From Cobetia amphilecti (lineage in GTDB: Bacteria > Pseudomonadota > Gammaproteobacteria > Pseudomonadales > Halomonadaceae), in NCBI RefSeq assembly GCF_030010415.1, contig NZ_JASCSA010000008.1: a DNA stretch of 64,000 nt. One strand, written 5' to 3'. The position numbers and the translations under genes were made by a program. Under the pieces are notes generated by a model, which searched no databases, was not told the origin of the DNA, and was given only the letters and a program-made list of their open reading frames with translations. Below are positions 33,034-41,143 of the stretch, piece by piece (the first letter of the stretch is position 1; every line of letters begins with the position of its first letter).

Positions 33034-33063
33034 ATCATCTCCTAAGTAAAAAATTAAAAAATA

Positions 33064-34719
33064 TTACCTCAATTTATTCTTTAATTTCCTCACCACCGAT
33101 GGCTGACTAATCCCTGCCCTCTTGGCTATTGCATAGGTACTGGGCAGCTCGGCTGCCATCTCGCGTAGCCATTGTGCTTCTATGCGTGCCAGGCCTTCCT
33201 TGAGAGTTTCGTTGGGGCCAAGTTTGGGGATTGGCATGGCTACCGCCCCCTCAGCGGCAGGCTCTGAGAGGGAGTTGGGACGATGAGAGTTATCGGCAGT
33301 GGTAAAACTTTCAGTAACGCCTATTCCATTAGATTTGTCATTACTGAAGCCAAATGAATTGCCTAGTCCATTAGCGTTATTCGTGGAACAAGTGTTGAGC
33401 AGTGTTTTCACTGAGTCGCTGTCGATGACATCACTGGGGGCGCTGAGCCAGGCGCGTTCCAGCCAGTTTTCCAGTTCGCGGATATTGCCGAGCCAGTCCT
33501 GGCGCATGAGGATGGGCCATAACGAGGCGTCGAGGAGCTTGCGGCGGCCGTGACGTTGATTGAGGCGGGAGAGGTGTTGCTCGATCAGGGCGGGAATGTC
33601 TTCGCGGCGTTCGCGCAGCGGCGGCAGGCTGACGGGGAGCACATTGATGCGGTAGTAGAGGTCGAGGCGGAACTGGCCCTGCTCCACACGGGCGGCGAGG
33701 TCTTGATTGGTGGCGACGACCAGGCGGAAGTCCGCACGGCGGGTGGTGGTGTCGCCCAGGCGGGTGATCATCCCGTCCTGAATCACCTTGAGCAGCTTGG
33801 TCTGGGTGGCCAGCGGCAGCTCACCGATCTCATCGAGGAACAGGGTGCCGCCTTCGGCCTGCTCCATCAGGCCTGCCTTGCCACGGTTGCCCGCGCCAGT
33901 GAAAGCACCGGCCTGATAGCCGAACATCTCGGACTCGAACAGGCTCTCGGGGATGGCCCCGCAGTTCACCTCGATGAAGGGGCCGTCGGCGCGTTGGCTC
34001 CAGCGATGCAGTTGATGGGCGAAGGCCGTCTTGCCGACCCCGGATTCGCCCAGCATCAATACCGTGGCGTTGGTGGGCGCAACCCGCTTGAGCAGCAGCG
34101 CTATCTCGCGCATCACCGGGCTTCTGACCTGCAGCTCACCCAGCTCCAGCGCGGCGTCTTCGCACTCGGCCTGCTCGCGCGCTGATTGTTCACGTTGCCG
34201 TAGTTCAGCCTGGCTCTGTGCATATTGCTCCGTGGCCTGGACTGATTGCCCTGCCCCCGCCGTTGCCCAATCGCCCTCTGCCTGACTGACGCCACTCAGC
34301 TCGCCACCGCGCGAGTTACGACGCAGGTGATCACTGAAGCGCTGCTGAAGCACCGCGTACTCCTGCTGCAACAGCTGGATATCGGTGAGATCCATCGAGC
34401 GGCTGACCACGCACTCGAGCTTGCCCGCGACGAACACCGGATGCGCCTGCGCCACCACCCGCCGCCCGGTGGCGGTGAGCTGCATCATCTGCAAGGTGCG
34501 CCCCGTGCGCAGCACCTCCAGGCTGATGGAGGGCTTGAGCACGCCGCTGGCTTCCAGCTCATGCACGTTGGCGGCACACAACTCCTCGCGGGTCATGCCA
34601 TAGACCGCCGCGGCGCCGGGACTGACATCCATCACCTGGCCATCAGCATTGACCACGAAGTAGTGATCGTGAGCGGTATCGATGATGGTCTTGAGAATCT
34701 GACGGTCGAGCTCTGACAT
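33064..34719 (-). CDS. sigma-54-dependent enhancer-binding regulator (PAS-AAA-HTH)
   Basis: This 551-aa activator opens sigma-54 RNA polymerase complexes by ATP hydrolysis. It has an N-terminal PAS sensor (about residues 10-105), a linker rich in Gln/Glu, an AAA+ domain with Walker A GESGVGKT near 224-231 and the sigma-54 contact loop GAFTGA near 271-276, and a C-terminal Fis-like HTH in the last 45 residues. The start at 34719 is preferred because GAGGT lies 7 bases upstream. It is divergent from the guanidino-compound operon, whose upstream region has three operator-like repeats and a -24/-12 promoter, so it almost surely controls that operon. A poly-Asn/Ser-rich linker precedes the HTH. 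Confidence 0.93.
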   Translation of the reverse strand: MSELDRQILKTIIDTAHDHYFVVNADGQVMDVSPGAAAVYGMTREELCAANVHELEASGVLKPSISLEVLRTGRTLQMMQLTATGRRVVAQAHPVFVAGKLECVVSRSMDLTDIQLLQQEYAVLQQRFSDHLRRNSRGGELSGVSQAEGDWATAGAGQSVQATEQYAQSQAELRQREQSAREQAECEDAALELGELQVRSPVMREIALLLKRVAPTNATVLMLGESGVGKTAFAHQLHRWSQRADGPFIEVNCGAIPESLFESEMFGYQAGAFTGAGNRGKAGLMEQAEGGTLFLDEIGELPLATQTKLLKVIQDGMITRLGDTTTRRADFRLVVATNQDLAARVEQGQFRLDLYYRINVLPVSLPPLRERREDIPALIEQHLSRLNQRHGRRKLLDASLWPILMRQDWLGNIRELENWLERAWLSAPSDVIDSDSVKTLLNTCSTNNANGLGNSFGFSNDKSNGIGVTESFTTADNSHRPNSLSEPAAEGAVAMPIPKLGPNETLKEGLARIEAQWLREMAAELPSTYAIAKRAGISQPSVVRKLKNKLR

Positions 34720-34843
34720 GGCGGGCACCTCATGGTCGAGCCTGTGAATCGGGGCGGGGCTTTCCAGCGCTTCTTTCTATCGCTTCTTTCTAGCAGTTCT
34801 TTGTCGCACTGCGCTTGAAGACACTCTCGATGATGCCCGAATG

Positions 34844-34861
34844 TGATCCATAAATGAATCA
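34844..34861. promoter_or_regulatory. enhancer-binding (UAS) site 1
   Basis: TGATCCATAAATGAATCA, an 18-bp inverted repeat with one mismatched pair outside the centre. It is identical to site 3 and closely matches site 2. Confidence 0.8.
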
Positions 34862-34862
34862 G

Positions 34863-34880
34863 TGATCCATTTTTGAATCA
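34863..34880. promoter_or_regulatory. enhancer-binding (UAS) site 2
   Basis: TGATCCATTTTTGAATCA, same arms as sites 1 and 3 with a changed centre. It is offset 19 bp from site 1, nearly two helical turns, suggesting cooperative binding on one face of the DNA. Confidence 0.8.
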
Positions 34881-34895
34881 TTATCCGTGCACGAG

Positions 34896-34913
34896 TGATC
34901 CATAAATGAATCA
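34896..34913. promoter_or_regulatory. enhancer-binding (UAS) site 3
   Basis: An exact copy of the 18-bp site 1, offset 33 bp (about three turns) from site 2 and 51 bp before the -24/-12 promoter. Confidence 0.8.
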
Positions 34914-34963
34914 CTCTGCGACCACCTTCAAATAAACTCCAACAAAATCAATAGACTAAAAAT

Positions 34964-34979
34964 TGGCATGGTTACTGCA
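34964..34979 (+). promoter_or_regulatory. sigma-54 (-24/-12) promoter of the guanidino operon
   Basis: TGGCATGGTTACTGCA matches the TGGCACGnnnnTTGCA consensus at all but two fixed positions, with the essential GG and GC dinucleotides correctly spaced. It points to the ureohydrolase gene 130 bases downstream and lies below three sites for the adjacent enhancer-binding protein. Confidence 0.88.
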
Positions 34980-35109
34980 ATGCTGGGGTATGCGCCAAGG
35001 AAGATCGCCGGCTTTCATGACACCGTCCGGCCAAGCGATCAGGCGAACAATCACAATACCCCGCTCGCCGTCACGCTAGCGCGAGCGACTCAAGACCCTG
35101 GAGAGACAG

Positions 35110-36060
35110 ATGAGCGAGTTCAATCAGCCGCTGGGCGGCAACGACATGCCACGTTTCGGCGGCCCGGCCACCATGATGCGTCTGCCGGCTCAGGAAACCG
35201 CGGAAGGCCTGGACGCTGCCTTCATCGGCATTCCGCTGGACATCGGTACCTCCAACCGTCCGGGCGCACGTCTCGGCCCGCGTCAGATCCGTGATGAATC
35301 GCGCATGCTGCGCCCCTACAACATGGCCACCCGCGCCGCGCCCTTCGATAGCCTGCAGGTGGCGGACATCGGCGATGTACCGATCAACACCTTCCACCTG
35401 CCCAAGAGCATGGACATCATCGAGCAGTTCTACGATGAGGTGCTGCGCCACGACTGCGTGCCGCTGACGCTGGGCGGCGATCACACCGTCACCCTGCCGG
35501 TGCTGCGTGCCATCGCCAAGAAGCACGGCCCGGTCGGCCTGATCCACATCGATGCCCACGCCGACGTCAACGACCACATGTTCGGCGAGCCCATCGCCCA
35601 CGGCACGCCGATTCGCCGCGCCCAGGAAGAAGGCCTGCTCGACAGCAATCGCGTGGTGCAGATCGGCCTGCGTGGCACCGGCTACTCCGCTGATGACTTC
35701 GACTGGTGCCGCCAGCAGGGCTTCCGCGTCGAGACCGCCGAGATGTGCTGGTTCAAGTCACTCGCCCCGCTGATGGCCGAAGTGCGCGACATGATGGGCG
35801 ACCGCCCGGTGTACATCACCTTCGACATCGATGGCCTGGACCCCTCCGTCGCCCCCGGCACCGGCACCGTGGAAGCCGGCGGCCTGACCATGCCGCAGGG
35901 CATGGAAATCGTGCGAGGCGCGCGTGGCCTCAACATCGTCGGCGGTGACCTGATGGAAGTCTCCCCGCCCTACGACACCAGCGGCAACACCGCGCTGATG
36001 GGCGCGACCCTGCTCTACGAGATGCTGTGTGTACTGCCGGGCGTGCAACAGCGCGACTGA
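35110..36060 (+). CDS. ureohydrolase, guanidinobutyrase/guanidinopropionase-like (agmatinase family)
   Basis: A 316-aa Mn-dependent ureohydrolase that removes urea from a guanidino compound. Metal-binding motifs are LTLGGDHTVTLP, LIHIDAHADVND and TFDIDGLDPS. The HADVND and MFGEPIAHGTPIRRA segments resemble GbuA/GpuA of Pseudomonas more than SpeB agmatinase, and the adjacent AruI-like decarboxylase and aldehyde dehydrogenase make 4-guanidinobutyrate the likely substrate, giving 4-aminobutyrate and urea. GAGAGAC precedes the ATG. It is the first gene after the sigma-54 promoter. A true agmatinase remains possible. Confidence 0.9.
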   Translation: MSEFNQPLGGNDMPRFGGPATMMRLPAQETAEGLDAAFIGIPLDIGTSNRPGARLGPRQIRDESRMLRPYNMATRAAPFDSLQVADIGDVPINTFHLPKSMDIIEQFYDEVLRHDCVPLTLGGDHTVTLPVLRAIAKKHGPVGLIHIDAHADVNDHMFGEPIAHGTPIRRAQEEGLLDSNRVVQIGLRGTGYSADDFDWCRQQGFRVETAEMCWFKSLAPLMAEVRDMMGDRPVYITFDIDGLDPSVAPGTGTVEAGGLTMPQGMEIVRGARGLNIVGGDLMEVSPPYDTSGNTALMGATLLYEMLCVLPGVQQRD

Positions 36061-36220
36061 TCCACGAACGACCCACGAATGACCCGCTGTCCTGCTGCAC
36101 CCGCGCCGGGGGCCCGTCCCACCCTCGGCGCACACAGAATCACCCGACACGATACGGCATGATGCATCACACAATGCTCGGCTAGAGCCTGACCATTACA
36201 ACAAGATCTAGGTGACCCGA

Positions 36221-37717
36221 ATGACAACCAGCATCGACTCCGCGGCGGACCATACGCCGCCCCGCGCTATTTCTGACTCTGTCTCAAGTTCCGTATCAAG
36301 TTCTGGCTCAGGTGCTGAACAGCCTGAGACCGCCAAGCCACACAAGGCGCAGAAAGACCTCATCGCCACCCGTCCCGTGCCGCTCACGGCCAGAGGACTG
36401 ATGAAATTCCTGGTGCCGTCATTGCTCGGCGTCAGCTTCTTCCTGGTGCCGTTCAGTGTCGGCGACACCATCAATATCGGCATGGGCCTGATGGCCGATT
36501 GGCTCAAGGCCACGCTCGGCAGCGCCTTGCCCGCCATCGCTGTCGCGGTGCTGTGTCTGTCGGTGATCCTCACCGGCTTCGTCAAGCTCGCAAAGCCCGC
36601 CTGGGCACGTCAGGGCGCGGCGCATGAGCTGTTCGATGTCTCGCCGGTGTGGTTCGCCATGCGCGCCCTCGGCGCCATCTTCGCGCTGATGACCTACTTC
36701 CAGTGGGGGCCGACCCAGGTCACCGCGGCCTTCACCGGCGGCGTGATGCTCAATGATCTCGCGCCGGTGCTGCTGACCTTCTTCTTCTTCGCGGCCATTC
36801 TGCTGCCGCTGCTGGTCGACTTCGGCTTCATGGAATTCATCGGCAGCCTGGTGCGTCGTCCGTTCCGCGCCATCTTCAATCTGCCCGGGCGCAGCGCCAT
36901 CGATGCCACCGCCTCGTGGATGGGTTCCGGCACCGTCGGCGTGCTGATCACCACCCAGCAGTACGAGCAGGGCTTCTACAGCAAGCGCGAAGCGGCGGTA
37001 ATCGCCACCAACTTCTCGGTGGTCTCGATCGCCTTCGCGTTGCTGGTCACCAGCTTCATGAACATCAATCACCTGTTCGTGCCCTTCTACCTGACCGTCG
37101 TCATCGCAGGCCTGATCGCCGCCGTCATCGTGCCGCGTCTGCCGCCGCTGTCGCGCAAGCGTGATGATTATCATGAGCCGGTCGGCTGTCAGATCAGTGA
37201 AGAGAACCAGAGCGACTGTGGCGTGCTGCGCTACTCACTGGGCATGGCCGTCGCGCGCGCCGAACATGCACCGGGCCCGCTCAAGCTGGTGAAATCGGCC
37301 GGCTTCAACGTGGCGGACATCTTCCTCGGCCTGCTGCCGGTGGTGATCGCCATCGGCACCGTGGCGCTGATGCTGGCCGAGTTCACGCCGGTGTTCACCT
37401 GGCTCTCCTACCCGATGATTCCGCTGCTGGAACTGCTGCAGATTCCTCACGCGGCAGAGGCAGCCCCGGCGACGCTGGTCGGCTTTGCCGACATGTTCCT
37501 GCCGGCGGTGCTGGCCAAGGACATCGACAGCGAACTGACCCGCTTCGTGATCGCCTGCCTGTCACTGACCCAGTTGATCTACATGTCCGAGATCGGGGCC
37601 CTGCTGCTCAAGTCGAAGATTCCGCTCAAGATCTGGGAACTGGTGGCCATCTTCGTGCTGCGCACGCTGATCACCCTGCCGATCATCGCCGGTATCGCGC
37701 ATCTGTTCGTGTTCTGA
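36221..37717 (+). CDS. YjiH-family (Gate domain) membrane transporter
   Basis: A 498-aa inner-membrane protein with about 10-11 spans and the nucleoside-recognition/Gate-type repeats of the YjiH family, whose substrates are poorly known. Features include STASWMGSG-like DATASWMGSGTVGV and FADMFLPAVLAKDI. The position between ureohydrolase and decarboxylase genes suggests it carries the guanidino compound or 2-ketoarginine; this is inference. The first 45 residues are a Ser-rich, apparently disordered extension encoded by repetitive DNA (near 36262-36310). AGGTG precedes the chosen ATG. Confidence 0.82.
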   Translation: MTTSIDSAADHTPPRAISDSVSSSVSSSGSGAEQPETAKPHKAQKDLIATRPVPLTARGLMKFLVPSLLGVSFFLVPFSVGDTINIGMGLMADWLKATLGSALPAIAVAVLCLSVILTGFVKLAKPAWARQGAAHELFDVSPVWFAMRALGAIFALMTYFQWGPTQVTAAFTGGVMLNDLAPVLLTFFFFAAILLPLLVDFGFMEFIGSLVRRPFRAIFNLPGRSAIDATASWMGSGTVGVLITTQQYEQGFYSKREAAVIATNFSVVSIAFALLVTSFMNINHLFVPFYLTVVIAGLIAAVIVPRLPPLSRKRDDYHEPVGCQISEENQSDCGVLRYSLGMAVARAEHAPGPLKLVKSAGFNVADIFLGLLPVVIAIGTVALMLAEFTPVFTWLSYPMIPLLELLQIPHAAEAAPATLVGFADMFLPAVLAKDIDSELTRFVIACLSLTQLIYMSEIGALLLKSKIPLKIWELVAIFVLRTLITLPIIAGIAHLFVF

Positions 37718-37792
37718 GCCAAGCGGGCACTCAACTTGTTTCTCATCTCATACGGGAGCACCACGGTGCTCCCGTCATTGGAATAACCTGCC

Positions 37793-39469
37793 ATGACCTG
37801 TGCTGAACTCCTGATCCGACTGCTGCGTGACACCTACGGCGTCGACACCGTCTTCGGTATTCCCGGCGTGCATACCGTCGAGCTTTACCGTGGCCTGGAG
37901 CCGGATGCCGACCCCGCCGCGCGCAGCATTCGCCACGTGACCCCGCGCCATGAACAAGGCGCCGGCTTCATGGCCGATGGCTATGCCCGCAGCACCGGCA
38001 AGCCCGGGGTGTGCTTCATCATCACCGGCCCGGGGATGACCAACATCACCACCGCGATGGGCCAGGCGCTGGCCGACTCCATCCCGATGCTGGTGATTTC
38101 CAGCGTCAATCGCACCGACACCCTCGGCCGTGGCCAGGGGCGTCTGCACGAGCTGCCCAGCCAGCAGCAGCTGGTGTCGGGCGTGGCGCGCTTCAGCCAC
38201 ACCCTGCTCGACCCGGCCGCGCTGCCGGAAGTGCTGGCCCGCGCCTTCGCGCTGTTCGAGGGCGCCCGCCCCGGCCCCGTGCATATCGAGATTCCCATCG
38301 ACCTGTTCAATGCCGAGATCCCACCGCCCGCCGGTCGCACCACGCATGACTTCACGCGCCCGCGCATCGGGCGCCTCGCGCCGGACCCGGCCCTGCTCGC
38401 TGAGGCCGTGAGCCTGCTGCAGGGCGCCGAGCGTCCGCTGGTGTTGCTGGGCGGTGGCTGTGTGGCCGCACCCGACGCGGCCCGCCAGCTGGTGGAGGCG
38501 CTCGATGCCCCCACCGTCACCACCATCAACGCCAAGGGCCTGCTGGGCGGCGCCCACCCGCTGGATCTCGGCGCCAATGCCGCGCTGCCTGCGGTACGCG
38601 AAATGGCGCGCGACGCCGATGTGGTGCTGGCGATCGGTACCGAACTTGGCGAGACCGACTACGACGTGGTGTTCGATGATGGCTTCGTGATCGGTGGCCA
38701 GCTGATCCGCATCGATATCGACCCCGAACAGCTGGCGCGCAACCAGCATGCGACACTCGCCATCGTCGCCGACGCCGGCCTGGCGCTGGAGACCCTCGCC
38801 GCGCGTGTTGCTGATGGCCTGGGCGAAACGTATGACAAGACGGCTGACGCAGAGGCAGGCAAGACACGTGGCGCGCAGATCACCGCCGCCACGCTTGAAG
38901 CCCTCGCGCTGCCGACTGACCCGGCCTTCACGCCCTACGTGCCGCTGTTCGATACCCTCCAGCAAGCGCTGCCGGAGGCGATCTGGGTCGGCGATTCCTG
39001 CGCGACCGTCTACGCCGCCAATCATCTGCTCAGCCAGCCGGCACCGCGCCGCTACTTCAATGCCTCCACCGGCTACGGCACGCTCGGCTACGGCCTGCCC
39101 GCCGCGATGGGCGCGACCCTGGGCCGCCCGGACCTGCCGGTAATCGCGCTGGTCGGCGATGGCGGCATCATGTTCACGCTGTCCGAACTCGCCTGCGCGG
39201 TGGAAGAACAGCTGCCGGTGGTGATCGTGCTGTGGCACAACCAGGGCTATGAAGAGATTCGCCGCTTCATGGACAACGCCGGCGTCACGCGCCTGGGCGT
39301 CGACATCAAGGCCCCCGACTTCCAGCTGCTCGCCCAGGGCTTCGGCTGCGCCGCCGTGGCGATCGACTCCCCCAGTGAGCTGGCGACAGCGATCAGCGAG
39401 CGCGACGCAAGCGCCCCGCTGCTGGTGGAAATCGATGCGGCAGCGTGGCAGCGCTCAATCGCACAGTGA
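37793..39469 (+). CDS. aruI: 5-guanidino-2-oxopentanoate (2-ketoarginine) decarboxylase, AruI-like
   Basis: A 558-aa ThDP-dependent decarboxylase of the IlvB superfamily. The PYR domain starts immediately (AELLIRLLRDTYGVDTVFGIPG), the catalytic Glu is in TPRHEQGAGFMADGYAR near residue 52, and the cofactor motif is LVGDGGIMFTLSEL...HNQGY near 452-485. The VNRTDTLGRGQGRLHELPSQ segment matches AruI proteins of the arginine transaminase pathway, which convert 2-ketoarginine to 4-guanidinobutyraldehyde. The neighbouring aldehyde dehydrogenase and ureohydrolase would complete conversion to 4-aminobutyrate. Confidence 0.88.
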   Translation: MTCAELLIRLLRDTYGVDTVFGIPGVHTVELYRGLEPDADPAARSIRHVTPRHEQGAGFMADGYARSTGKPGVCFIITGPGMTNITTAMGQALADSIPMLVISSVNRTDTLGRGQGRLHELPSQQQLVSGVARFSHTLLDPAALPEVLARAFALFEGARPGPVHIEIPIDLFNAEIPPPAGRTTHDFTRPRIGRLAPDPALLAEAVSLLQGAERPLVLLGGGCVAAPDAARQLVEALDAPTVTTINAKGLLGGAHPLDLGANAALPAVREMARDADVVLAIGTELGETDYDVVFDDGFVIGGQLIRIDIDPEQLARNQHATLAIVADAGLALETLAARVADGLGETYDKTADAEAGKTRGAQITAATLEALALPTDPAFTPYVPLFDTLQQALPEAIWVGDSCATVYAANHLLSQPAPRRYFNASTGYGTLGYGLPAAMGATLGRPDLPVIALVGDGGIMFTLSELACAVEEQLPVVIVLWHNQGYEEIRRFMDNAGVTRLGVDIKAPDFQLLAQGFGCAAVAIDSPSELATAISERDASAPLLVEIDAAAWQRSIAQ

Positions 39470-39578
39470 GTCTGGCTCGCCGCTTATCGCCACAACACTG
39501 AACAATGCCCGCCTGTGACCCTGTGGTGGCAGGCGGCATGGAACTCTCATGCCAGAAACTCACATGTCAGGAATGTCC

Positions 39579-41030
39579 ATGCACAAGCTCGATCATCAGT
39601 TCATCAACAACGAGTGGGTCAAGTCCCACGGCGAGCGTCGTCTGGCGGTCACCAACCCCTTCGAGGAGACCGTCATCGCCGAGGTGACGGCGGGTGATGC
39701 GCGTGATGTACAGGCCGCCGTCGCGGTCGCCGCCGAGGCCTTCGAGGGTTGGCAGGCACTGAGTGGCGCCGAGCGTGCGGCCTATCTGGAGGCCTTCGCC
39801 GAGGGGCTGACCTCACGCCGGGAAGCGCTGGTGGAGATGTCGTGTCGCAACAACGGCAAGATTCGCGCCGAGGCCGAGATCGATCTAGATGACGCCATCG
39901 GTTGCTACCGCTTTTACGCCGCCCAGGCACGCGCGCTGGATGCGCGTCAGGGTGCGGAGGTCGCGCATGATGTCGAGGGCTATGCCGCGCACACCTATCA
40001 CGAGCCGGCTGGTGTGGTGGGACTGATCACGCCGTGGAACTTCCCGCTGGTCACCAGTGCCTGGAAGGTCGCGCCGGCGCTCGCCGCGGGCTGCACCCTG
40101 GTGATCAAGCCGTCTGAAGTGACGCCGCTGCCGGAGCAGGTGATGGCCGAGATCGCGCTGGAAGCCGGACTGCCGGCGGGCGTGTTCAATCTGCTGCACG
40201 GCGATGGCGAGGGCATCGGCGCGCCGCTGACCCGTCATCCGCGCATCGACAAGATTTCCTTCACCGGCAGCAATGTGGTCGGCGAGAAGGTCATGCAGGC
40301 TGCGGCCTGCGGCACGCGCGGTGTCTCCCTGGAGCTTGGCGGCAAGTCGCCGATCATCGTGCTCGATGATGCCGACATCGAGGAAGCCGCCGACTGGGTG
40401 ATGGCGGGCATCTACTTCAATGCCGGCCAGATCTGCTCTGCCACCTCGCGCCTGCTGGTGCACGAGGCCATCGCCGATGAGCTGCACGCCGCGCTGGCCA
40501 GCCGCATCGATGCGCTGGTGCTGGGTGACCCGCTGGACGCCGCGACCCAGATGGGCCCGATGACCAGTGCCCGCCAGCGCGACACCGTGCTGAGCTATCT
40601 GAACGTGGCGCGCGAGGAAGGCCTGACGGTGCTGCGCGATGGCACCCATCGCAGCCTGCCAGGCAAGGGCTACTTCGTGGCGCCGACGCTTTACACCGAT
40701 GTGCCGGTGACAAGCCGTCTGTGGCGCGAGGAGATCTTCGGGCCAGTGCTGTGCTCGCGCCGCGTCGCCGATGAAGCCGAGGCGATCCGACTCGCCAATG
40801 ACTGTGATTTCGGGCTGGTGGCCACGGTGGTCAGCGGCGATGCCAGGCGCGCCCAGCAGCTTGGCCGTCGCCTGCGCGCCGGGGTGGTGTGGTACAACAG
40901 CGAGCAGCTGCCGCTGGTGCAGGCCAGCTGGGGTGGCTTCAAGCGCAGCGGCATCGGTCGTGAGCTGGGGCCCTGGGGCCTGGCGGGCTATCTGGAGGTC
41001 AAGCACATCATCGGCCCGGTTCTTGACTGA
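39579..41030 (+). CDS. aldehyde dehydrogenase, probable 4-guanidinobutyraldehyde dehydrogenase
   Basis: A 483-aa NAD(P) aldehyde dehydrogenase with TPWNFPLVTSAWKVAPAL, the catalytic-Glu motif LELGGKSPIIV near 250 and the Cys motif FNAGQICSATSR near 284. Overall pattern is of the betaine/amino-aldehyde dehydrogenase group, which acts on positively charged aldehydes, fitting 4-guanidinobutyraldehyde from the AruI-like enzyme. Several in-frame ATGs lie upstream (39549, 39564, 39573); 39579 is chosen because CAGGA is 7 bases before it. It closes the operon ahead of a strong terminator. Confidence 0.88.
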   Translation: MHKLDHQFINNEWVKSHGERRLAVTNPFEETVIAEVTAGDARDVQAAVAVAAEAFEGWQALSGAERAAYLEAFAEGLTSRREALVEMSCRNNGKIRAEAEIDLDDAIGCYRFYAAQARALDARQGAEVAHDVEGYAAHTYHEPAGVVGLITPWNFPLVTSAWKVAPALAAGCTLVIKPSEVTPLPEQVMAEIALEAGLPAGVFNLLHGDGEGIGAPLTRHPRIDKISFTGSNVVGEKVMQAAACGTRGVSLELGGKSPIIVLDDADIEEAADWVMAGIYFNAGQICSATSRLLVHEAIADELHAALASRIDALVLGDPLDAATQMGPMTSARQRDTVLSYLNVAREEGLTVLRDGTHRSLPGKGYFVAPTLYTDVPVTSRLWREEIFGPVLCSRRVADEAEAIRLANDCDFGLVATVVSGDARRAQQLGRRLRAGVVWYNSEQLPLVQASWGGFKRSGIGRELGPWGLAGYLEVKHIIGPVLD

Positions 41031-41065
41031 ACGTATTGACTGAGCATCTTGTGTGACCAGATAAG

Positions 41066-41105
41066 AAAACGCCCCGCCTCGGCAATCACCGAGGCGGGGC
41101 GTTTT
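41066..41105 (+). terminator. bidirectional Rho-independent terminator
   Basis: A perfect 17-bp stem (41066-41082 with 41089-41105) with A4 and T4 ends and a 6-base loop lies between the convergent guanidino operon and the SulP gene and can end both. Confidence 0.95.
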
Positions 41106-41143
41106 CGTTTACGGCTCTTTCTTGAAACCAGCGTCTTCTCCTA

